Shown: positions 55,451-62,588 of the stretch, in pieces
Numbering within the stretch: the stretch's first letter is position 1
How the letters are laid out: every line of letters begins with the position of its first letter
Assembly (NCBI GenBank): GCA_938007995.1
Contig: CALLLW010000003.1
Coordinates: 1-62,588, forward strand
Length of the DNA stretch: 62,588 bases
From: an uncultured Granulosicoccaceae bacterium
GTDB lineage: Bacteria; Pseudomonadota; Gammaproteobacteria; Granulosicoccales; Granulosicoccaceae
Reading direction: 5' to 3'
Position numbers and translations under genes: made by a program
Notes under the pieces: model-generated
Database searches by the model: none
Told to the model about the DNA's origin: nothing
The model's input: only the letters and a program-made list of their open reading frames with translations

Positions 55451-56620
55451 TTAGCTGAAAAGAGCTGTCAGTTCATCACTGCGGTAATCTGCAAAAGTGT
55501 TAGATGAAAGCTTGAGCCAGTCTGTGAGTACGCTGTTGTATAACGCACGGTAGTCCATGGTGTGTTGTAAATCTCCATTCAACAGTTGGCCCAGATCCGG
55601 GTGTTGGCCATGCAATCCGCCGTTGACACTGCCACCAAAAACAAAATGCGCTGCTGCGGTGCCGTGATCAGTACCGTTACTCTTGTTTTCACCGGCTCGT
55701 CGACCAAACTCCGAGTAACTCATCACCAGTGTGTTATCCCAGTTATCAGTTTTACGTAATTCATTTTCCAGTCTGGCAATGCCCTTGGCGAGCTGCTTTA
55801 ACAGATTGGCATGTCGGCTGATCTGATTTTCGTGAGTGTCAAAGCCTGTCAGCGTGATCTTTAACACAGGCGTATCAACGCCTGAATTGATCAGGTTAAT
55901 TACATGGGCAATTTGGGCGTTGAATGGTCCGCCACCAACAGGTCTTACCGGATGTGGGTTATTGTCAACTTTTCGGGCTATTTGCTGCACTGAATTATCC
56001 AGTGCTGCTGCGCGATCAAGTAGTAGATTCATCATCTGGTTTTGTTGTGCTGCGTTGCTATTGGCGCTGGGTGGCGTGTTGCCTGACTCTCTCGAAGAAA
56101 ACTGGCCGGCAGTCTTCATTGACAGCCAGTTGCCACCGCTGCTGTTGAAGATGTCGATACCGCCACCGAGTGAGATACCGTGGGCATCAATTTGTGACAG
56201 CGCATAGGCATGTTCTATATCATGTGTAATCCAGCCATTGCGACGGGCTTGATTGCCATCACTACCGGTTTCCCACAAGGCAATAGACTTAAAGTGCGAC
56301 CGGTTCGGGTTTGGGTAGCCAAGTCCGTGTAATACCGCCATATTGCCTTTTTCCCAGACTGGCATCAGTTCTTGTAAAGCGTTGTGAAACCCGAAGTGAT
56401 CATCGAGCGCTATGGTTTTATTTTGTTGTAAGCCGATGGTTGGGCGGAGCTCGTGATAACGATCATCTCTAAAAGGTACAACGGTATTCAACCCGTCATT
56501 GGCGCCAGCAAGTTCTAACAGGATGACTCGCTTGTGAGCAGTAGATGCCATTGTGGTGCCTGGCAACACGGGCAGAATGCTCAGTCCGCCAAGCAGCTGT
56601 AGTAGGGATCTTCGATTCAT
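55451..56620 (-). CDS. DUF1501-family secreted protein
   Basis: This 389-residue protein has a signal (LLQLLGGLSILPVLPGTTMA) preceded by MNRRS, a Tat-like twin-arginine start. The DUF1501 body begins KRVILLELAGANDGLNTVVPFRDDRYHELRPTIGL and resembles alkaline-phosphatase/sulfatase-like folds: GNMAVLHGLGYPNPNRSHF, NTLVMSYSEFGRRAGENKSNGTDHGTAAAHFVFGG. The gene follows the DUF1800 gene by 48 bp; such pairs are widespread. The function is unproven, possibly a secreted hydrolase. AGGAG lies upstream of ATG. Confidence 0.92.
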   Translation of the reverse strand: MNRRSLLQLLGGLSILPVLPGTTMASTAHKRVILLELAGANDGLNTVVPFRDDRYHELRPTIGLQQNKTIALDDHFGFHNALQELMPVWEKGNMAVLHGLGYPNPNRSHFKSIALWETGSDGNQARRNGWITHDIEHAYALSQIDAHGISLGGGIDIFNSSGGNWLSMKTAGQFSSRESGNTPPSANSNAAQQNQMMNLLLDRAAALDNSVQQIARKVDNNPHPVRPVGGGPFNAQIAHVINLINSGVDTPVLKITLTGFDTHENQISRHANLLKQLAKGIARLENELRKTDNWDNTLVMSYSEFGRRAGENKSNGTDHGTAAAHFVFGGSVNGGLHGQHPDLGQLLNGDLQHTMDYRALYNSVLTDWLKLSSNTFADYRSDELTALFS

Positions 56621-56668
56621 AATTTACTCCTGTACGGCGTCATCTGCTTTTCAGTTGCTGTATAAAAT

Positions 56669-59182
56669 CTACTGCAACTGATACGAGAGATCAGTAAGAA
56701 TGTCGTTCATTGAGGCTGTATCTGAAAGACGGTTCACCGGCTCTGCAGGTAGCAGCAGGTCTCGCAGAGTGGTTCCAGGATTATTTTTAATCAATGAGTG
56801 TATATCTGCGGTGCGCTGTGATTCAGATCGGCCTGCAGGCACGGGTATCACCAGTGGCTCTGCCAGCGTGACGTCTACAGCGGGGCGTGGGGCGATCTCA
56901 AGCTCAATGGCACTATTGAAAAACGCAGATTCGGGTAACCTGTTTTTCGCGGTATCTACTATTTTTTGCCATTGCTGGTAGTTACGTGCCACACCTTGTC
57001 TTTGTTGCTTGGGGTCGTTTAACCCAATCGTATAAAGATCATCAACAATCATCCATAGCGCGGTTGCCAGGTTCTTATCTGACTGGTGCAAGCCTTTCAG
57101 CATGCAATGCCGTTCGTCTTTTTCCAACTCAAATGAGAGGTTTTTGATTCCATGTTTGTTTGGTTTTGCGCAGGCAGGCCATTCAGTCACACACTCAGGC
57201 CAGCAATCAATGGTACTCAGTCGCACAGCATGACCGTGCTTGTGCTTTGTATATTTGACATTAAGCGTGTGCCAGTATTTGCCATTGAACTCGACATCAG
57301 ACAACGTATAAACCAGCTCAGTTATTGGCTTTCTGTTAAATGGCCTAACGAAGTTTAAACTGACTCCACTAACACGCATTGTCAGATCATTGAGTGGGTC
57401 TGTTTCTGCGGTATCAGTACTGCGTGATTGAGTCATTGTTAAGGTGCCAGGACAGTAAATATTGCCGTAGTGAGCTGCATTTTTACGCGGGCATTTACCG
57501 GTTTGTTTGCCATCTGACGGCAACCAGATTTTGTTACCCATCATTGCCCGGCTAATGTAGAGATTTCTATCAGCCCCATCCGGTGTTGTGCCATCATTCA
57601 CGAACGAGATTTCGATTGAACTCACATCCTGCTCTTTTACCGGTATGTTATGAGTAATGGTTTGCCATGGCAGGTTGTTAGGTTGAATACGGCCAAGCAG
57701 CTTTGTGTCGTGACCACCTGTCAGTTCAAGCAGGCCGGAGTCCCATGCTGTGTTATTTCTGCCGCGTACCTTCAAACGGTACTTAACGTGTTCGTCAAAC
57801 TCTTCTGACGCCATGCGAATCGAAAGCTGATTCTGACTCTGCATCAGGTTTGATGATCCACTCGCCATCGAGTTTTCTGATGGTTTCCCGGATGCGGAGG
57901 CAGGCTGCTCTGCCATAGTCATGGTCATGGCTTGCTCAGGCTGTTGCAGGTTTCTATCTGCCTCTTTTGTAAATTGCTCAAGCCAGTCAAGTCTGGTGAG
58001 TAGTCTACCGGGAGTAATCCATGATGAACCACCGGGCCAGCCTGCAACATTGGGTGGCTCAAACAGATATTGCCCCATCTGGCGTAATTGCAGTGGCAGG
58101 GTTTGCCAGTCTGCCGGCAGTATACCGGTGGAGCGTATGGTTCCAACCAGAAGTGCGACTGGCGACTTCACCAGACCGTTCCTGTTATTGAGATCCCAGA
58201 AGTCATCGCTTAGAAGAATGCTGCTGTAAAGCGTCTTAATATCGTAGTCTGAGTTTCTGAATGCATTGGCATGTGGTGCAATTGTGGGATCGTTGGTCTT
58301 GATGTCGCCAACTAACATCCGCCAGAATCTGGCTGCTATAAAATTTGCAGCTGCTGGTTGCTCGAGAATAATATCAACAAGATCATCACCGTCGAACTCA
58401 CCGGTTTTTCCAAACAATGTTTTTGTACCGCTATCATGATCCCACGGCTTAAAGACAAACTGCATATTGTAGGTGTTTGAAAAGCTGTTACCGGTCAAAG
58501 CGCGAGCAGCGTTCTTTATATCGGCTTCGGTATAGTTGCCTTCGCCGAGTGAAAAGAGCTCCATAATCTCTCTGGCCAGGTTTTCATTCGGTTTTTGTTT
58601 TTTGCTCGCATTGTTATCCAGATAGTTGAGCATTGCAGGGTCACGGATAATCTGCTTTAACATTTCACGAAAGCTGCCGGCAGCATTGTCTCGTAGCATC
58701 ATGTGCTGTCGTGCAACGGAAATTGCCTGATTGTTAAGTGCGGAGTAAGCAGTAGCAAAATGGTTGTGCCAGAACAACAGCAACCGCTCTTTCTGCGGGC
58801 TGGGTGTGGAGATCATTTCACTGATCCACCACTGCCTGAGCGATTGAATCTCGTTTAAGCGAGTCTGGCGAAAATTCTGTTTTTCTCTGGTGGAAAGACT
58901 GGGAAAGCGAAAATGATGTGGAGCCTGCTGTTCAGTCCATGCAGGTGGCTCGGTGAGTGTCTGACTATCGAGACCGTCAACAATAATGGTTACAGCAGCT
59001 TGCCTGCTTTTGCCAATCAGTTTATTGATTTCATGCGGGCTTGCGCCAAAGCCGCTGCGTGTTAGCAGGTGTCGGGCGTCAGCGAGGCTTAGTTTGTTCT
59101 CAGCGGCCCGTACCGCGTTGTTGCCGGTGATGACGGGCAACAACGTGATAATAATCAGGGCTATCCACGAGTATATTTTCAT
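56669..59182 (-). CDS. DUF1800-family secreted protein split by a carbohydrate-binding module
   Basis: This 837-residue protein starts MKIYSWIALIIITLLPVITGNNAVRA, a signal peptide. ATG 59182 has GGCGGA 5 nt upstream; a TTG start at 59194 is less likely. DUF1800 sequence occupies about 30-420: LTRSGFGASPHEINKLI, RLLLFWHNHFATAYSA, NLAREIMELFSLGEGNYTEADIKNAARALTGN, LFEPPNVAGWPGGSSWI. About 100 residues later a beta-sandwich resembling a calcium-dependent xylan-binding CBM begins (KYRLKVRGRNNTAWDSGLLELTGG to NLYISRAMMGNKIWLPSDG). Further extension follows. The usual DUF1800 end (TTLRDLLLPAEPVN to LTDLSYQLQ) comes only at the C-terminus. Family length is normally about 450-600. It is first of a two-gene operon with DUF1501. 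Confidence 0.9.
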   Translation of the reverse strand: MKIYSWIALIIITLLPVITGNNAVRAAENKLSLADARHLLTRSGFGASPHEINKLIGKSRQAAVTIIVDGLDSQTLTEPPAWTEQQAPHHFRFPSLSTREKQNFRQTRLNEIQSLRQWWISEMISTPSPQKERLLLFWHNHFATAYSALNNQAISVARQHMMLRDNAAGSFREMLKQIIRDPAMLNYLDNNASKKQKPNENLAREIMELFSLGEGNYTEADIKNAARALTGNSFSNTYNMQFVFKPWDHDSGTKTLFGKTGEFDGDDLVDIILEQPAAANFIAARFWRMLVGDIKTNDPTIAPHANAFRNSDYDIKTLYSSILLSDDFWDLNNRNGLVKSPVALLVGTIRSTGILPADWQTLPLQLRQMGQYLFEPPNVAGWPGGSSWITPGRLLTRLDWLEQFTKEADRNLQQPEQAMTMTMAEQPASASGKPSENSMASGSSNLMQSQNQLSIRMASEEFDEHVKYRLKVRGRNNTAWDSGLLELTGGHDTKLLGRIQPNNLPWQTITHNIPVKEQDVSSIEISFVNDGTTPDGADRNLYISRAMMGNKIWLPSDGKQTGKCPRKNAAHYGNIYCPGTLTMTQSRSTDTAETDPLNDLTMRVSGVSLNFVRPFNRKPITELVYTLSDVEFNGKYWHTLNVKYTKHKHGHAVRLSTIDCWPECVTEWPACAKPNKHGIKNLSFELEKDERHCMLKGLHQSDKNLATALWMIVDDLYTIGLNDPKQQRQGVARNYQQWQKIVDTAKNRLPESAFFNSAIELEIAPRPAVDVTLAEPLVIPVPAGRSESQRTADIHSLIKNNPGTTLRDLLLPAEPVNRLSDTASMNDILTDLSYQLQ

Positions 59183-59369
59183 TTTTTCCGCCAACTGCTA
59201 ACAGCGCACTATTGTGAAAGACTGAAACCTGAACACTACATGAACGTTGATAAAGCGTTCTTTATTCAAGACTATGTCGGCAATATGCAGTATTCATGAG
59301 GATAACAGATAATTTCCTTGTCATGACGATACAAGCAGGGCAATATTCGGGCTGATTCGGACGTAATAA

Positions 59370-60518
59370 TTGTTTTGTAACCATTGTTTGCTGATAAAAC
59401 GTGACGAGGTTTCTACGGCGAGTCAAATAAAGCATGAACGATGGCTTACAGGAGTTGTGGGCTTATTGGTGGTCGCTGCTTGTGATTCAGATACAGATGT
59501 CACGCAAATCAGCACTGACTCGGTCACTGCTGTCACATTGCCGCAATCTCTGCGAACCGCTTTCGCACTCGATCCCGATGCATTGCAACTGCAGGTCACG
59601 GTGAATGACGAAGCTACCATTTTACGCGCTGATGAAGATTTGATCTGGCGTGGCGTGGTTGATGTGCCACGGAATCAATCGTCTCGCGTGGTAGTGGAGT
59701 GGGGTACAGACTACGGCACCAGCGGATACGTAAAACTCGCCGAACAGCAGCGCTTTGTTTTTGTTGGTAACGATGAAACAACCTTAGCCTTTGACAACAG
59801 TTACATCACAGATTTTGATAATGATCGCGATACCCGCAGCAACCTATCGGAGATTGAACAGAATCGCTCACCGGTTAATAATCTTGATGTCACCATCAAT
59901 ACAGACGGCACGTTTGCAACTGGTGGTATTAACTTTCCGCCGTCTGCGGAGTGTGGTCAGCAAATACCGATTGCCGTACTTAACAGTGGCGTCGACTCTG
60001 ATCATCAGGGCTGGTGGTGCGCCACTCTTGAATCCGATCTGATTGATGCGGACGGTAACCCGCAGCAAATACCTAATCTTAAAATCATCGTCAGCGTAGA
60101 GGATCAGCAACTCTTCACAGACAACACAAGTGCGGATAATCTATCGCATCAAGACGATAGCATCGAAATCTTTATTGACGGAGATGACAACAAGCGCGGC
60201 ACTTACGATGGCATCAACGATTTTCAGTTTCGCTTTACACCGCTTGGCACGGGCCTTTTCAGTATGGAGCGCGGGCCATTCACACCGGCAAACTTAAACG
60301 CGAGTGTTGAGTACCGCAATGGTGGCTACACACTCACCGCGATCATTCCGTTGCGTGAAGTCGGTATCCAGAACCGCTTTCCGTTTGGTCTCAATATAGA
60401 AGTAAACGATGACGACGATGGCGGAGACCGGGATGCAAAGTACGCCTGGATAGCTGACGAAGGTGTGGATATTTCCTGGTTTAACCCCGGCGCCTTCGGC
60501 ACAACGCAGGTGCCTTGA
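59370..60518 (+). CDS. Lipoprotein with CBM9-like domain
   Basis: This 382-residue protein contains a lipobox (LLVVAACDSD, Cys about residue 38), so it is a lipoprotein even though the start is unclear: TTG 59370 gives a long leader and another TTG near 59388 is possible. The C-terminal half (about 190-382) is a CBM9-type carbohydrate-binding sandwich: DHQGWWCATLESDLIDADGN, DDSIEIFIDGDDNKRGTYDGINDFQFRF, SVEYRNGGYTLTAIIPLREVGIQNRFPFGLNIEVNDDDDG. It probably presents a sugar-binding site on the outside of the cell. It is divergent from the DUF1800 gene, 188 bp away. Confidence 0.85.
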   Translation: MFCNHCLLIKRDEVSTASQIKHERWLTGVVGLLVVAACDSDTDVTQISTDSVTAVTLPQSLRTAFALDPDALQLQVTVNDEATILRADEDLIWRGVVDVPRNQSSRVVVEWGTDYGTSGYVKLAEQQRFVFVGNDETTLAFDNSYITDFDNDRDTRSNLSEIEQNRSPVNNLDVTINTDGTFATGGINFPPSAECGQQIPIAVLNSGVDSDHQGWWCATLESDLIDADGNPQQIPNLKIIVSVEDQQLFTDNTSADNLSHQDDSIEIFIDGDDNKRGTYDGINDFQFRFTPLGTGLFSMERGPFTPANLNASVEYRNGGYTLTAIIPLREVGIQNRFPFGLNIEVNDDDDGGDRDAKYAWIADEGVDISWFNPGAFGTTQVP

Positions 60519-60669
60519 CGCGAAAACGGGCAGCCAGAGCAAATGATCAGAAAGCTCCGGTGCAATATTGGCGACGATGCGATCATCCGTTTTCGCCGCA
60601 ATCTTACGCATCTACTGGCTATTAGCAGTAGCTGAGTCGGCTTTTTCTGATGAAAGATTCAGTTCTCTA

Positions 60670-60699
60670 TTGAAACCCATGAATCCGCCGCTATATACT
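60670..60699 (+). promoter_or_regulatory. Promoter of ssrA
   Basis: TTGAAA (60670-60675) and TATACT (60694-60699) are separated by 18 bp. The -10 ends 8 nt before the mature tmRNA 5' end at 60708, as expected for a sigma-70 promoter of ssrA. Confidence 0.75.
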
Positions 60700-60707
60700 G
60701 GGAGTAA

Positions 60708-61078
60708 GGGGACGACCTGGCTTCGACGCGGGTGGCAAAACCTTAGGAGCATGCCGAGGAGCAAATACCTCGTTAATCCAGTTGCAAACTATTTAGTTGC
60801 CAACGACGACAACTACGCACTGGCTGCCTAATTAGACTTTAACCTCTAGTTAGTTCAGTTCTACCCCGAATCCGTTTTGCCTGTGACTCGGACCGGGGGC
60901 ATTAGCCGCAGGATCGTGAGGGAGGGGAGCCTTGACCCGAACCACTAAAATATCAAAGGACCGCCAAGCCAGCCCCTGTTCGTCGGGTCGGCAAGGTTAA
61001 ATCAAAGACGAAACTAAGCATGTAGCGCCGAGGGCGGAGTGCTTGCGGACGCGGGTTCGATTCCCGCCGTCTCCACCA
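60708..61078 (+). ncRNA. ssrA: Transfer-messenger RNA (tmRNA)
   Basis: The 371-nt gene starts GGGGACGACC and ends CGTCTCCACCA; the 7-bp acceptor stem pairs GGGGACG with CGTCTCC, and CCA is encoded. The 3' half carries a T arm with GCGGGTTCGATTCCCGC. The mRNA-like part has TTTAGTTGCC, with GCC as likely resume codon, and encodes the tag ANDDNYALAA followed by TAA. With the tRNA-derived Ala the tag is A-ANDDNYALAA, which targets incomplete proteins for proteolysis. It rescues stalled ribosomes. Its 3' end serves as an attachment site for the integrase downstream. Confidence 0.97.
61049..61078 (+). other. Probable attL at the 3' end of ssrA
   Basis: The T arm and acceptor of tmRNA (GCGGGTTCGATTCCCGCC through ACCA) is the classic target of tyrosine recombinases. 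An integrase gene oriented away from it begins 122 bp later. The matching right copy would be the other island end, outside the window. A 10-bp hairpin (TCAGCGATCC at 61090-61099, GGGTCGCTGA at 61104-61113) follows; it may be the ssrA terminator or an arm site. Confidence 0.65.
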
Positions 61079-61199
61079 CTAAGCAGTATTCAGCGATCCG
61101 TCAGGGTCGCTGATCTCAATAAACTCAATCACTTAAAGTTGTTAGTTGTGCGTGACAGTTCGTAGTAGTAAGTGAGGTTTACGGTGAAAATTACGGTGA

Positions 61200-62435
61200 A
61201 TGTTCTCCCGTGACTTACCGATGCCAAAGATTCTCCGAGATACCCACCTACCGAAGCTGAAGTACGGCAATGGCCCAAGCAAAGTCTACGATGGCTACGG
61301 CGATGGTCTCTTTGTTCATCTGACGAAAACCAAGTCAGGAACAAGTCGCCACTTCAAGTACGACTATGTGATTGGAGGGAAGAGAAAACAGATTAGTTAC
61401 GGTAAATACCCCGATATAGGCTTGTCGCATGCCAGAGAGCTGCACCGAATGGCGCGAGCACTGATTGCTGAAGGGAAAGACCCTGTACATGTCCGAAGAA
61501 GGGAGCGTCAGGCAACCGAAGAAAAACAACGAACACTAAATACCGTATTCGATGAGTTTTTTGTTACCCGCGAATGGCGACCGTCACATGCTAAGAAAGA
61601 ACAACTCCGATGGAACAAACATGTTTCCACGAGTATTGGCAAAATACCGTTAGATTCAATCGACAAGGCTGATATCAGAAATCGAATAGGTGAAATACAA
61701 TCTGAGTCGGTAGACACAGCCAACCGTGTACTCAGCTTGATAGATCAGGTTTTCTCCTTCGCTGAGAGTTTTGATTACATTGATCGTAATCCTGCAAACA
61801 GCATTAAAGGCGCTCTTTCGCAGAAAAAGCACGAACAAAAAAATCACCCAGCAATTAAGGACCCAGAAAAACTCGGGCAACTAATGAACCGAGTAGATCA
61901 ACTTGAAAACAAGATGGCGCGTGCAGCTCTACGAATTATCGCCATTACGTTTGTCCGGCACAGTGGTATCAGGCTCTCAGAGTGGTCAGAGATCGACTTC
62001 AATCACCGATTGTGGACCATACCAGCAGAACGCATGAAAGCTCCAAAAAATGGCGACCTTAGGATTCCTCTACCTCCACAAGCAGTAACAGCATTTGAGT
62101 CGTTGCGGGCTATTACTGGTGGACACAAGTATGTCCTCACAACGGGGATACCGAAGGGAGGTAAAGTTGCTCCTATATCGGACGGGACACTTAACAAATC
62201 TCTAGCGCTGTGTGTTCCTCGCGAGGAACATGTAGTTCATTCATTCCGCCAAACCGCCTACACGTTGTTACGAGAGAAAGGTTACGAAAAAGCACTCATC
62301 AAAACACAAATGCATCACGCAAAGGAGAAAGTCGAAGCGGCATATAACAAAGACGATCAATTTCAGCAGCGTAAGGAAATGTTGGAATGGTGGGCAAGTT
62401 ATCTCGATCTGTGCAGAGAGAAAGCGCGTGGCTGA
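61200..62435 (+). CDS. Tyrosine recombinase (P4-type integrase)
   Basis: This 411-residue site-specific recombinase has an N-terminal arm-binding domain (about 1-100, YDGYGDGLFVHLTKT, ISYGKYPDIGLSHARELHRMARALIAEGKDP). A SAM-like core-binding domain (about 110-210) and the catalytic domain follow. Catalytic residues are all present: Arg 258 in HSGIRLSEW, Lys near 280 in RMKAPKNGDLR, His 347 and Arg 350 in HSFRQT, His 373 and Tyr 382 in EAAYNK. ATG 61200 or 61221 (MPKILRD) may be the start; neither has a strong ribosome site. It is adjacent to ssrA, so it integrates and excises an island whose cargo lies to the right. Confidence 0.95.
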   Translation: MFSRDLPMPKILRDTHLPKLKYGNGPSKVYDGYGDGLFVHLTKTKSGTSRHFKYDYVIGGKRKQISYGKYPDIGLSHARELHRMARALIAEGKDPVHVRRRERQATEEKQRTLNTVFDEFFVTREWRPSHAKKEQLRWNKHVSTSIGKIPLDSIDKADIRNRIGEIQSESVDTANRVLSLIDQVFSFAESFDYIDRNPANSIKGALSQKKHEQKNHPAIKDPEKLGQLMNRVDQLENKMARAALRIIAITFVRHSGIRLSEWSEIDFNHRLWTIPAERMKAPKNGDLRIPLPPQAVTAFESLRAITGGHKYVLTTGIPKGGKVAPISDGTLNKSLALCVPREEHVVHSFRQTAYTLLREKGYEKALIKTQMHHAKEKVEAAYNKDDQFQQRKEMLEWWASYLDLCREKARG

Positions 62436-62454
62436 TAACACCGAAGAACTGCGT

Positions 62455-62562
62455 ATTCCGGCGAAAGTGATCAGTCATTCTGGTTTTATTTGATCACCTA
62501 TTTTCCTAACGCGCGAGTGGCTGATAGTAGCAGCTCAGGTGATCAAATTGATCCGGAAAGTG
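62455..62562. repeat. IS21-like terminal repeats
   Basis: Two diverged copies of an ATTCCGG..GTGATCA unit start at 62455 and 62477 (22-bp period), and an inverted form around AGGTGATCA (62537-62545) mirrors TGATCACCT (62491-62499), continuing into CCGGAAAGTG. Multiple short ATTCCGG/GTGATCA repeats are typical of IS21-family ends. No transposase gene is inside the window, so this may be one end of an element that continues right, or a relic. Confidence 0.45.
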
Positions 62563-62588
62563 TAGATAGCACTTTGCGCATTGATTCT

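Overview
The window looks like a chromosomal segment of a free-living, probably marine or environmental gammaproteobacterium. It carries YeiP/EfpL, FadH, oligopeptidase B, a RimK cluster, a CTGT-N8-ACAG LexA box and a tmRNA whose tag ends ANDDNYALAA. Base composition is moderate through most of the window. Order and genus cannot be fixed by eye. The first ~525 bases are more G+C-rich and encode a broken GGDEF protein that ends in a tandem repeat array, so that edge may be a rearrangement or an assembly join.

Layout. 1-1241: GGDEF remnant, four 109-bp repeat units, then a gene-free stretch. 1242-5515: MgtE, then a RimK cluster (aspartoacylase-like deacylase, RimB-like zinc-protease family protein, RimK with an RCK_C-like tail). 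5608-11622: an adaptor-like relic, a flavodoxin, an ADP-ribosylglycohydrolase, oligopeptidase B, a small membrane protein and an MFS carrier. 11711-19266: a complete carbohydrate-uptake operon with a likely LacI operator, LacI regulator, binding protein, attenuating terminator, two permeases, a GH63-type hydrolase and a MalK-like ATPase. It is probably for a glucosyl or mannosyl glycerate-like solute. Its first permease has a DUF11-like domain inserted in a periplasmic loop.

19366-33701: mostly single metabolic and membrane genes (GNAT, glyoxalase-like, isochorismatase, an M48/DUF898 pair with a very charged N-terminus, EamA, HMG-CoA lyase-like, DUF3604, beta-helix lipoprotein, rhomboid, DUF985 cupin). 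33702-38388: two diverged palindromic repeats, a terminator, two tandem beta-propeller lipoproteins and a decayed antibiotic-biosynthesis-monooxygenase gene. 38389-44097: YdcF, unknowns, DUF1285, VOC, YbaK, a small lipoprotein and YeiP. 44694-49457: SOS-controlled dnaE2, apparently leaderless, and a PlsB-like acyltransferase. 50136-55384: MFS, RluA-type pseudouridine synthase, FadH and DUF1989. 55451-60518: a DUF1800/DUF1501 secreted pair, the DUF1800 member interrupted by a carbohydrate-binding module, and a CBM9-like lipoprotein.

60670-62588: promoter and gene for tmRNA (ssrA), with a tyrosine recombinase starting 122 bases after its CCA. This is the left edge of an integrative island whose cargo lies beyond the window. 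Just after the integrase are repeats resembling an IS21-type end.

No CRISPR array, rRNA or tRNA (other than tmRNA) was seen. I found no clearly new multi-gene system. The most unusual items are the DUF11-bearing permease, the leaderless LexA-covered dnaE2 start, the split DUF1800 protein, the charged-tail DUF898/M48 pair and the GGDEF/repeat junction.
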